DNA of 64,000 nt, taken from NCBI RefSeq assembly GCF_000472865.1, contig NZ_AXAP01000044.1, positions 1 to 64,000 on the forward strand, in the 5' to 3' direction. Below the pieces are notes generated by a model, which was given only the letters and a program-made list of their open reading frames with translations, was not told the origin of the DNA and ran no database searches. Positions 33,894-42,653 of the stretch are shown in pieces. Source of the DNA: Bradyrhizobium elkanii WSM2783. Its GTDB lineage: Bacteria; Pseudomonadota; Alphaproteobacteria; Rhizobiales; Xanthobacteraceae. The position numbers and the translations under genes were made by a program. Each line of letters begins with the position of its first letter. Within the stretch, counting starts at the first letter, position 1.

Positions 33894-36668
33894 TCAGGCG
33901 CGGACGCGCTTTCGGGTTGGCTTTAAGACGGCGGCGACTTTCGCCTTGAGGACGGCAACAGGCATATGCCTGAAGAGCGTGGAGAGCTGCAGCTCGTTCT
34001 CGCCGGCGTCGGTGACATAACCTTTAATCGTGACCGCGCCGTCGAAAGCCTCTGCTTTCGGCCAGACACGGCCGACTTCGGTGAAAGGCGCGAAGGACTT
34101 TGCAACGGCGACGATGACTGCATCCCGTTCCCATTGTCGCGCAAAGGCGATGATGTGATCGCGGTGTGCTCCACTCGTCTCCAGCGGCAGATAGTTGCCT
34201 TGCGTGAACACGTCGGGGAATTCGCTGCGAAGCCGCAGCAGGTGCCGGGTCCAGGCGAGCTTCAACCGACCGTCGGGCCATTGCTGGACAAGCTGCGCCC
34301 AGTCCGGCTCTTCCAACACGGCAAGCGCGGATGTGCGCGCGGCGAAGTCGACCGGACGGCGATTGTCAGGATCGACGAGGGAAAAATCCCAGAACTCGGT
34401 GCCCTGGTAGAAGTCCGGCACGCCGGGAAGCGTCGCCTTCAGCGTGAGCTGGCTCAGCGAATTCAGCGCGCCCAATAGCGACACCCGCCGTGCCAGGGCT
34501 TCCAGCGCGTTCAGGAAGTCGGCCGAGCGGGAACGGTCCAGGATACGCTCGAGGAACGTCTTGACCCCGGCCTCATAGACCTCATGCGGATTGAGCCAGC
34601 TCGTCTCCTGCTTGCCTTCGCGCGACGCTTTCAGCGCATAGGCCTGCATGCGCTCGAGGAAGCGGGGATCATCAGGTTGCCATGCGCCGAGCATTGCCTG
34701 GTAGAGCATGTATTCCGATGTCGCCGATGGTGCGCGAAATTCGCCTTCGACCACAAGGTGCGGCGCGTTGAGGACTTTCCAGCGCGATACCGCGCTGGTC
34801 CACTCACCGGGAATTTCAGCCAGCGCCAGGATGCGGGCACGAGCATCCTCGCCGCGCTTGGTGTCGTGGGTCGCGGTCGCGGTTATGCCGTGTGGCCCTT
34901 CATTGGCGCGCCTCTGCATCATCTGGTGAAATGCGTCGACCGACAGCGCTTTCGCGGCCGGATCGCCGCCGACTTCGTTCAGCGCGAGCAGGCGATGATA
35001 GCGGTAGAAGGTGGTGTCCTCCAATGACTTTGCCATCATCGGACCGGTGAATTGCTGCACCTTCTGCGCAAAGCGGCGGACGCGCGGCGCGCTGTGAGTG
35101 GCGCGGCCGGGCTCGATCAGGTCCATGGTCAGCGCGTCCTGGAGGAAATCGAAAATGCCTTCGTCGGCGGCGAACCAGTCGCCGCGCGCCCGCTCGATCG
35201 TGTGGGCGATCAAGGCTCGATCATGCGGCGTCGGGCCGGAGGCAGTGAGATAAGTGCGATAGACCGGGAAGTGCAGCACATAGAGCTCGAGCGCCTGCCG
35301 CAGGCTGTCGGCGGAAAAATCGCGCGTCGAGTAGTGGCCGTTCGCGATCCGCGCGAGCAGCCGCCACAGCACCGTGAACTCGCTGGTGAGCAGCGTCTCG
35401 AGCACGCGGCGCTTAGCTTCTTTCAGCACCGGCGCGAGCCTCGGCGAGCGGTTGCTGATCTGCCGCCAGATCTCGTCGAGCGGCGCCAGGCCCTTGCCGT
35501 CGACCAGGACTTGGGCGATCGCGTTCATCCATTCATAGCCGGTGGTGCCGTGAACGCCGGCAAGCGCGGGCAGCTTCTCATGCTCGCCGAGGATCTTTTC
35601 GATCACAAGATAGAACGGCCTGCCGCCGCCTTGCGCATGGCGGATCAGGCGGCGCAGCCGCTGGCAATATTGCGCGGGATCACACAAGCCGTCGATATGA
35701 TCGAGCCGCAATCCCTGCAGCTTGCCTTCGGCGATCAATCGCTGCACGAGCAGGTGGATCGCCTCGAATGTGGCGGCATCCTCGACGCGGATGCCGGCGA
35801 GATTGTTGATGTCGAAGAAACGGCGATAGTTGATGTCGCTGGAGGCGAGCCGCCAATGGCCGAGCTTGTAGTGCTGGCGTTCGAGCAGATGATGCAGCGC
35901 GAGCGTTTGCGCCGGGCGGCCCTCGCCGGCGCGGTAGGCCGATAGCCCGCGCGCGATGATCTCGGCGGCATCTGCGATTGCCGTCAGTTCCGCCTTGAAC
36001 CCCGGGGCTTCCTTCCGATTGGGATGCCGCAGTCCCGTGTAGCGCGACGCCAGCGCGAGGATGCCCTTGCCGGCATCGCTCTCGGCGGCGTCAGCCTCGC
36101 GCACGATCGTTCGCAGCACCTCGCCATAGCGCTCGGGTGCGATCGGCAGGCGGTGCTCGAAATACCAGGCGGAGAAGCTGCCCTCGCCGGCATCGTAGCG
36201 CAGCTCGATCTCGCCGCGCTCCAGCGCTTGCCCATAGGACGAACCTAGGATCGGCAGCAGCACGCCGCCGCGGGCGCGGTAGGGCAATTGCTCCCAGTCG
36301 ATGTCGAAGGAGGCGGCGTGCGGCGAGGTGGGGCCCCACTCGAGCACGTCGAGCCACCAGGGATTGTCGTCGAAATGCACGCCAACATGATTGGGCACGA
36401 AGTCCAGGATCAGCCCGATATCGTGCTGCTTGAGCGCCGCATTTAAGCGCTCGAAACCGGCTTCGCCGCCGAGTTCCGGATTGAACTTGGTGTGATCGAC
36501 GATGTCATAGCCGTGGGTCGAACCCTTGCGCGCCTTCATGAAGGGCGAGGCATAAAGATGCGTGATGCCGAGCGCCTTCAGATAAGGCACGACTTCGGCG
36601 GCGGCATCGAAGTCGAAATCGGCGGTGAGCTGCAACCGATAGGTCGCGATCGGAATCGCGGGGGGCAT
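33894..36668 (-). CDS. treY: Malto-oligosyltrehalose synthase TreY
   Basis: GH13 enzyme (924 aa) that rearranges the reducing end of maltodextrin into a trehalose linkage, in the cytoplasm. The N-terminus TYRLQLTADFDFDAAAEVVPYL and HLYASPFMKARKGSTHGYD are the TreY signature; the nucleophile region reads GLRLDHIDGLCDP, the acid/base region FYLVIEKILGEHEKLP, and further on there is GVPDFYQGTEFWD. The length is near the usual range for rhizobia. It is the last gene of the six-gene glucan operon, starting 4 bases after treZ, and acts with TreZ. Confidence 0.96.
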   Translation of the reverse strand: MPPAIPIATYRLQLTADFDFDAAAEVVPYLKALGITHLYASPFMKARKGSTHGYDIVDHTKFNPELGGEAGFERLNAALKQHDIGLILDFVPNHVGVHFDDNPWWLDVLEWGPTSPHAASFDIDWEQLPYRARGGVLLPILGSSYGQALERGEIELRYDAGEGSFSAWYFEHRLPIAPERYGEVLRTIVREADAAESDAGKGILALASRYTGLRHPNRKEAPGFKAELTAIADAAEIIARGLSAYRAGEGRPAQTLALHHLLERQHYKLGHWRLASSDINYRRFFDINNLAGIRVEDAATFEAIHLLVQRLIAEGKLQGLRLDHIDGLCDPAQYCQRLRRLIRHAQGGGRPFYLVIEKILGEHEKLPALAGVHGTTGYEWMNAIAQVLVDGKGLAPLDEIWRQISNRSPRLAPVLKEAKRRVLETLLTSEFTVLWRLLARIANGHYSTRDFSADSLRQALELYVLHFPVYRTYLTASGPTPHDRALIAHTIERARGDWFAADEGIFDFLQDALTMDLIEPGRATHSAPRVRRFAQKVQQFTGPMMAKSLEDTTFYRYHRLLALNEVGGDPAAKALSVDAFHQMMQRRANEGPHGITATATHDTKRGEDARARILALAEIPGEWTSAVSRWKVLNAPHLVVEGEFRAPSATSEYMLYQAMLGAWQPDDPRFLERMQAYALKASREGKQETSWLNPHEVYEAGVKTFLERILDRSRSADFLNALEALARRVSLLGALNSLSQLTLKATLPGVPDFYQGTEFWDFSLVDPDNRRPVDFAARTSALAVLEEPDWAQLVQQWPDGRLKLAWTRHLLRLRSEFPDVFTQGNYLPLETSGAHRDHIIAFARQWERDAVIVAVAKSFAPFTEVGRVWPKAEAFDGAVTIKGYVTDAGENELQLSTLFRHMPVAVLKAKVAAVLKPTRKRVRA

Positions 36669-36672
36669 TCTT

Positions 36673-38430
36673 CTATCCGATGTGCCAGCACACCGACCAA
36701 GCGGGGATGTTATCGCCCAACGCGCTGCCCCAGATCAAAGTTCCCGTGGGCCGGTCTTTTGGCGTTGCAATCTCTCGGTTGCCGAGATTGGCGGTCAGCG
36801 ACAGTTGCCTGCCGTCGCCCATGCGCCAATGCGCCGTCAGCAGGTCGGCCTCCGCCTGCGCGTCGCCGAAGCTGGCGCCGGCAAGCCGTGGCATGATTTC
36901 GCGGCGGCGCATCGCAAGCAGGCTCCTGACCAGCGCCAGCCGTGTCCGTCCCGGCTCGCGGTCGCGCTCCGTCCAATCCAGCACGGCCGACTGAAAGGTC
37001 GATTGCTGCAGCGGATCGGGAACCTCGTCGCCATATTTGGCATAGGCCCAGGCATATTCCTCACGCCGGCCCTTGCGGACGGCGTTGGCGAGATCGCCGT
37101 GGAAATCGCAGAAGAACGGAAACGGCGCCTTCGAGCCCCATTCCTCGCCCATGAACAGCATCGGCGTCATCGGCGCCAGCAGCGTGATCGCCAGCGCGGC
37201 CTCGATGGCTTTTGGATCGGCGAAGCTCTCGAGACGGTCGCCGAAGGGGCGATTGCCGATCTGGTCGTGGTTCTGCAGGAAGTTGACGAAAGAGGTCGGC
37301 GACAGCGCGCCGCTCGGCTCGCCGCGGCGGATGCCGCCCCAGAACGTCGAGACCTCTCCCTGGTAGACGTAGCCGGACGAGAGCGCGCGGGCGAGATCGT
37401 CACGCGGCGAGCGCTGGTAGTCGCCGTAATAGCCTTGCGCCTCCCCGGTCAGCATCACGTGCCAGACGTGATGATAGTCGTCGTTCCACTGCCCGCGATA
37501 TTTGCCGCGCGGCGGGTCTTCGGTAGCATCGAGCAGGCTCGCACGATTGTCGCTGTTCTCGAGCACCAGGTTGATGTGCCGGCCGGCCTCCGCCGCAAGC
37601 CTGCCGACAGCGATGCTGAGATCATGCAGGATCGGAATTTCGCCTGTTTCCACGATGGTGTTGACGGCGTCGAGCCGCAGGCCGTCGAAGCGGTAGTCAC
37701 GCAGCCAATGCACCGCGTTCCCGATCGCGAAGTCGCGCACTTGCTTGACGCGATAATCGATGGCGCTGCCCCAGGGCGTGTGCGCGTCGGTGAAGAAGCT
37801 GGGCGCGTAGCGGCCGAGATAATTTCCTTCGGGGCCGAAATGGTTGTAGACGACATCAAGCATCACCATCAGCCCGCGCTGATGGGCGGCGTCGATCAGC
37901 GCCTTCAAATCCTCCGGCCGGCCATAGGCGCTGTCGGGCGCGTACCACAGGACGCCGTCATAGCCCCAGTTGCGTGTTCCTGCGAAATCGGCGAGCGGCA
38001 TCAATTCGAGCTCGGTGATGCCGCTCTCCACGAGATGGTCGAGCCTGTCGATGATCGCGCGATAGGTGCCTTCGGGTGTGAAGGTGCCGACATGCGCTTC
38101 GAGGACAACCGCCTCATGCCACGGCCGCCCGCGCCAGTCGGTGGCGCGCCATTGGAAAGCGTCGTGATCGATCACCTCGCTCGGGCCGAAGACGTCGTCG
38201 GGCTGGAACGCGGAAGCCGGGTCGGGGACGTCGACCTCATCATCGATGCGAAACTTGTAGCGCGCGCCAGCGGCGACTCCAGGGATTTCGACCTTGAACC
38301 AGCCATCGTCGCCGCGGCTCAGCGCATGCGGCTTGTCGAGCAGCACGTCGACGCGCTTGGCCGCCGGCGCCCACAGGCGGAACAGCGCGCCGTCCTTCGT
38401 CAGCAGGGGACCGAAATGCCGCTCATTCAT
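36673..38430 (-). CDS. treZ: Malto-oligosyltrehalose trehalohydrolase TreZ
   Basis: GH13 enzyme (585 aa) releasing free trehalose from the TreY product. It carries an N-terminal E-set/CBM48 domain (FRLWAPAAKRVDVLL), then the barrel with VYNHFGPEGNYLG, the nucleophile region YRFDGLRLDAVNTI, the acid/base region LVLENSDNRASLL and FLQNHDQIGNRPFGDR. The start overlaps the glgX stop by 4 bases and the stop is 4 bases before treY, so tight translational coupling is expected. Confidence 0.96.
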   Translation of the reverse strand: MNERHFGPLLTKDGALFRLWAPAAKRVDVLLDKPHALSRGDDGWFKVEIPGVAAGARYKFRIDDEVDVPDPASAFQPDDVFGPSEVIDHDAFQWRATDWRGRPWHEAVVLEAHVGTFTPEGTYRAIIDRLDHLVESGITELELMPLADFAGTRNWGYDGVLWYAPDSAYGRPEDLKALIDAAHQRGLMVMLDVVYNHFGPEGNYLGRYAPSFFTDAHTPWGSAIDYRVKQVRDFAIGNAVHWLRDYRFDGLRLDAVNTIVETGEIPILHDLSIAVGRLAAEAGRHINLVLENSDNRASLLDATEDPPRGKYRGQWNDDYHHVWHVMLTGEAQGYYGDYQRSPRDDLARALSSGYVYQGEVSTFWGGIRRGEPSGALSPTSFVNFLQNHDQIGNRPFGDRLESFADPKAIEAALAITLLAPMTPMLFMGEEWGSKAPFPFFCDFHGDLANAVRKGRREEYAWAYAKYGDEVPDPLQQSTFQSAVLDWTERDREPGRTRLALVRSLLAMRRREIMPRLAGASFGDAQAEADLLTAHWRMGDGRQLSLTANLGNREIATPKDRPTGTLIWGSALGDNIPAWSVCWHIG

Positions 38431-40502
38431 GCCGAGCCCGCAAAGGCGAGCACCGAGCGGGAAGGCGCCTTGATGTCGGCGCCCGACGCGAAATCAACGG
38501 GCATCTGCTTGTTCTCGGTGGTGTTGAGCACCTGGCGCCAGTTCCTGTACTCGGGCATCACAGGCATCTTGAACGCGATCTCTTCCGGTGCGGCATTCAG
38601 CACAATAAAGATCGGCGCCTGCCCTTGTTCCATCGGTCCGAGCACATAAGAGAGAAAACGCCCTTCCGGGAAATTCCAGTCGGACTCCTTCATCTCTTCC
38701 GCCGCCGGCGTCAGCCACAGCACGCCGTAGGAGCCGTCGGCGCGGCGGCCATCCAGCCAGCGCTGCGAGCGAAGCTGGGCGAACTTGCGGCGCAGCTCGG
38801 TCAAATGGCCGACGAAATCGGTGAAGTCCTCGACCTCGTCGCCGAAATTGTCCCAATTGACCCAGCCGACCTCGTTGTCCTGGCAGTACGCATTGTTGTT
38901 GCCATCCTGCGAATTGCCGACCTCGTCGCCGGCGAGCAAGAGCGGCGTGCCCTGCGCCAATAGCAGGCAGGCGAGCTGGTTCTTCCGCAACTGGCGGCGC
39001 AGCGCGATGATGTCGGGATCGTCGGTCGGACCCTCGACGCCGCAATTGTTGCTGTGATTGTCGTTGGAGCCGTCGCGATTGTCCTCGCCATTGGCTTCAT
39101 TGTGCTTCTGGTTGTAGCTGAAGAGGTCCATCAGCGTGAAGCCGTCATGCACGGTGATGTGATTGACGCTAGCGCGCGTCGCGCGATTGTCGTGATTGAA
39201 CAGGTCCGATGAGGCCGTCATGCGGCGTGAGACTTCGCCGATCAGGCTGCCTTCGCCGCTCCAATAGCGCCGCATCGCGCTGCGATAGCGGTCGTTCCAT
39301 TCCGACCATTGCGAGGGGAACGCGCCGACCTGGTAGCCGCCAAGGCCGAGGTCCCAGGGTTCGGCGACGAGCTTGACGGTGGAGAGCACCGGATCCTGCC
39401 TGACCGCGGTGAGGAAGGACGCGGCGCGGTCATAGCCGTTCGGTACGCGCGCCAGCGTGGTCGCGAGATCGAAGCGGAAGCCGTCGACGTGGCACACCTC
39501 GACCCAGTAGCGCAGCGAGTCCATCACCATCTGCAGCACGCGCGGATGGGTGAGCCTGACCGAATTGCCGCAGCCGGTGAAGTCGTCATAGTAGCGCGGA
39601 TTGTCCGGCTTCAGCCAGTAATAGGAGGCGTTGTCGATGCCGCGGAACGACAGCGTCGGGCCCATATGGTTGCCCTCGGCGGTGTGGTTGTAGACGACGT
39701 CGAGCATCACCTCGATGCCGGCATCGTGCAGTCGCGCCACAGTGGTGCGGAAGGAATCGAGCGCATTGTCCTGCGCGTAGCGCGGCTCCGGCGCGAAGAA
39801 GGCGAGCGTGTTGTAGCCCCAATAATTGGCGAGCTTCTTCTCGACCAGGATGCGGTCGTCGATCAGGCCGTGGATCGGCAACAGTTCGATCGTGGTGACG
39901 CCGAGCCGCCTCAGATGATTGATCATCGCGGGCGAGGACAGTCCGCCATAGGTGCCGCGCAGGTTCGGCGCGACGTCCTCGCGCTTCTGCGTCAGTCCCT
40001 TGACATGAGCCTCGTAGATGATCGTGTCTTCCCAGGGGATGTGGGGACGGATTTCGCGGCGGCCCCAGTTGAAGGTCTCATCGACCACGACCGCCTTCGG
40101 CATGCCGCGGGCATTGTCGCGCCGGTCAAAGGAAAGGTCCTCGCGCGCGCTGCCGGTGCGGTAGGCGAAATGTGCATCGCTCCACACCAGCCGCCCCGCG
40201 AGCCGCTTGGCATAGGGATCGAGCAGGAGCTTGTTGGCGTTGAACCGGTGGCCGCGCTCCGGCGCGTAGGGGCCGTAGACGCGATAGCCGTAGAGCTGGC
40301 CCGGCGAGACGTCGTTGAGATAGCCGTGCCAGACGTCCTCGGTGCGCTCCGGGAGTTCGATGCGTTCGAGCTCGCGCCGGCCCTGGCTGTCGAACAGGCA
40401 CAGCTCGACCTTCTCCGCATTCGCGGAGAACAACGCAAAATTGGTACCCCTTCCGTCCCAACTGGCGCCCAGCCGGGACGACGTTCCCCCAGTCAGTCGC
40501 AT
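38427..40502 (-). CDS. glgX: Glycogen debranching enzyme GlgX
   Basis: GH13 isoamylase-type enzyme (691 aa) that cuts alpha-1,6 branches, giving linear maltodextrins for TreY. CBM48 domain at the start (GASWDGRGTNFALFSANAEKVELCLFD); barrel motifs VYNHTAEGNHMGPTLSFRG, the nucleophile region VDGFRFDLATTL, acid/base region LVAEPWDLGLGGYQ and VNHITVHDGFTL. It is separated from glgB by 3 bases and overlaps treZ by 4. The grouping glgX-treZ-treY is a common trehalose-from-glycogen module. Confidence 0.96.
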   Translation of the reverse strand: MRLTGGTSSRLGASWDGRGTNFALFSANAEKVELCLFDSQGRRELERIELPERTEDVWHGYLNDVSPGQLYGYRVYGPYAPERGHRFNANKLLLDPYAKRLAGRLVWSDAHFAYRTGSAREDLSFDRRDNARGMPKAVVVDETFNWGRREIRPHIPWEDTIIYEAHVKGLTQKREDVAPNLRGTYGGLSSPAMINHLRRLGVTTIELLPIHGLIDDRILVEKKLANYWGYNTLAFFAPEPRYAQDNALDSFRTTVARLHDAGIEVMLDVVYNHTAEGNHMGPTLSFRGIDNASYYWLKPDNPRYYDDFTGCGNSVRLTHPRVLQMVMDSLRYWVEVCHVDGFRFDLATTLARVPNGYDRAASFLTAVRQDPVLSTVKLVAEPWDLGLGGYQVGAFPSQWSEWNDRYRSAMRRYWSGEGSLIGEVSRRMTASSDLFNHDNRATRASVNHITVHDGFTLMDLFSYNQKHNEANGEDNRDGSNDNHSNNCGVEGPTDDPDIIALRRQLRKNQLACLLLAQGTPLLLAGDEVGNSQDGNNNAYCQDNEVGWVNWDNFGDEVEDFTDFVGHLTELRRKFAQLRSQRWLDGRRADGSYGVLWLTPAAEEMKESDWNFPEGRFLSYVLGPMEQGQAPIFIVLNAAPEEIAFKMPVMPEYRNWRQVLNTTENKQMPVDFASGADIKAPSRSVLAFAGSA

Positions 40503-40505
40503 ACG

Positions 40506-42653
40506 TCAGCTTTCAGGTACGAGGAAGATCGCAGCCAGCGGCGGAATGGTCAGGCTGAGCTCGGGCACAATGCCTTCATGCGTGACCACCTCACCGATAT
40601 TGCCGACATTGCTGCCGCCATAGTGGGAGGAATCCGAATTCAGCACCTCGCGCCATTTCCCGGCAAAGGGAACACGAATGCGATAATCGTGATAGACGTT
40701 CGGCGAGAAGTTGACCACCACCAGGCAGCGCGAACGCGCGCTGTTGCCCTTGCGGATCCAGGCGAACACGTTGTGGTCGGCGTCATCGGTGATGACCCAT
40801 TCGAAGCCGGCCGGATCGCAATCCAGTTCATGCAGCGCGGGGAGCGCGCGATAGAGCCGGTTGAGATCGCGGATCAGCGCCTGCACGCCGGCATATTTCG
40901 GTTGCGCGAGCAGATGCCAGTCGAGTGAATGTTCGTGAGCCCACTCGCGCTCCTGGCCGAACTCGCAGCCCATGAACAACAGCTTCTTGCCGGGATGGCC
41001 GAACATGAAGCTGTAATAGGCGCGCAAATTCGCGAAGCGCTGCCAGTCGTCGCCGGGCATGCGGCCCAGGATCGAGCGTTTGCCGTGCACGACCTCGTCA
41101 TGCGAGAGCGGCAGGATGAAGTTCTCGGAAAAGGCGTAGTGCAGGCCGAACAGGATGTCGCCGTGGTGATACTTGCGGTGGACAGGCTCCTTGCCGATGT
41201 AGCGCAAGGTGTCGTGCATCCAGCCCATGTTCCACTTGTAGCCGAAGCCGAGCCCGCCGAATTCGACCGGGCGCGACACCTGCGGCCAGGCGGTCGATTC
41301 TTCCGCCGCGGTCGTCGCCTGCGGAAAGCGCCCGAACAGTTCGGTGTTGAAGCGGCGCAGAAAGTCGATCGCCTCCAAATTCTCGCGGCCACCATATTTG
41401 TTCGGGATCCAGCCGCCCGGCGGACGGCTGTAATCGAGATAGAGCATGGAGGCGACCGCATCGACGCGCAGTCCGTCGATGCCATAGCGGTCGAGCCAGA
41501 ACAGCGCGTTCGAGACCAGGAAATTGGTCACCTCGGTGCGCCCGTAATTGTAGATCAGCGTGCCCCAGTCGAGATGGCGACCCTGCAGCGGGTTGGCGTG
41601 CTCATAGAGCGCGGTGCCGTCGAAATGGCCGAGGCCGTGCGGATCGTCCGGGAAGTGTCCGGGCACCCAGTCGAGCAGCACCCCTAACCCTTCGCGATGA
41701 CAGGCATCGACGAGCGCAGCGAAGTCGGCCGGCGAGCCGAACCGGCTGGTCGGCGCGAACAGGCCGGTCGGCTGATAGCCCCAGGAGCCGTCGAATGGAT
41801 GCTCGCTGACGGGAAGGAATTCGAGATGGGTGAAGCCCATGTCGCGCGCATAGGCCGGAAGCTGCTCGGCGAGCTCGCGATAGGTCAGCCACTCATTGTT
41901 GCCTTTGCGGCGCCATGAGCCGAGATGGACCTCGTAGATCGAGATCGGCGCGCCAATGCCGTTGATGCCTGGTGGCGCTGCCTGCGGATGCGGAATGTGG
42001 TCGAGGTCGACCACGATCGAGGCGGTCTTCGGGCGCAGCTCGGCGCCGAATGCCACCGGATCGGACTTCAGCGGCAGATGTTGGCCATTGGGGCCGATGA
42101 TGTCGAATTTGTAGTGGTCGCCGGCGCGGGCATGCGGGATGAACAATTCCCAATAGCCAGGGCCGCGGACCCGCATCGGATGCCGCCGCGCATCCCAGAA
42201 GTTGAAATCGCCGACCACGCTGACCCGCCGCGCGTTCGGCGCCAGCACCACGAAGGCGACGCCCTCCACGCCGTCGAGCGTCATCGGATGCGCACCGAGC
42301 TTGTCGTAGATGCGCTGGTGGGTGCCTTCGCCGAGCAAATAGAGATCGAAGTCGCTCAACACCGGCGGGAAGCGATAGGGGTCGTCGAGATCGACGACAT
42401 GGTCGCCGAAGCGGGCGCGGAGCTGGTATCGGCGCGAGCCGTTCGGCAGCGCGCCGGCGAACAGGCCAGCATCATGAATGCGCGCGAGCGGCGCGGTTTC
42501 GCCATGCTCGCCGATCGCCTCGACATTGGAGGCTTCCGGCAGGAAGGCGCGCACCACGCTCTGGTCGCCCTCGGAGTGGAGCCCGAGATAGCGGAAGGGG
42601 TCGGAATGGCGGCCCTCGATGATCGCGTAGGCTTCAGCAGGCAATCTGGTCAT
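40506..42653 (-). CDS. glgB: 1,4-alpha-glucan branching enzyme GlgB
   Basis: GH13 enzyme (715 aa) that makes alpha-1,6 branches in glycogen or in the glucan made by GlgE. Two N-terminal modules (CBM48 type, APNARRVSVVGDFNFWDAR) precede the barrel: VLLDWVPGHFPDDPHGL, the nucleophile region GIDGLRVDAVASMLYLDYSR, acid/base region TAAEESTAWP and LPLSHDEVVHGKRS. Its start overlaps the treS stop by 4 bases. GlgE/TreS/Mak/GlgB together define the maltose-1-phosphate route to branched glucan. Confidence 0.97.
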   Translation of the reverse strand: MTRLPAEAYAIIEGRHSDPFRYLGLHSEGDQSVVRAFLPEASNVEAIGEHGETAPLARIHDAGLFAGALPNGSRRYQLRARFGDHVVDLDDPYRFPPVLSDFDLYLLGEGTHQRIYDKLGAHPMTLDGVEGVAFVVLAPNARRVSVVGDFNFWDARRHPMRVRGPGYWELFIPHARAGDHYKFDIIGPNGQHLPLKSDPVAFGAELRPKTASIVVDLDHIPHPQAAPPGINGIGAPISIYEVHLGSWRRKGNNEWLTYRELAEQLPAYARDMGFTHLEFLPVSEHPFDGSWGYQPTGLFAPTSRFGSPADFAALVDACHREGLGVLLDWVPGHFPDDPHGLGHFDGTALYEHANPLQGRHLDWGTLIYNYGRTEVTNFLVSNALFWLDRYGIDGLRVDAVASMLYLDYSRPPGGWIPNKYGGRENLEAIDFLRRFNTELFGRFPQATTAAEESTAWPQVSRPVEFGGLGFGYKWNMGWMHDTLRYIGKEPVHRKYHHGDILFGLHYAFSENFILPLSHDEVVHGKRSILGRMPGDDWQRFANLRAYYSFMFGHPGKKLLFMGCEFGQEREWAHEHSLDWHLLAQPKYAGVQALIRDLNRLYRALPALHELDCDPAGFEWVITDDADHNVFAWIRKGNSARSRCLVVVNFSPNVYHDYRIRVPFAGKWREVLNSDSSHYGGSNVGNIGEVVTHEGIVPELSLTIPPLAAIFLVPES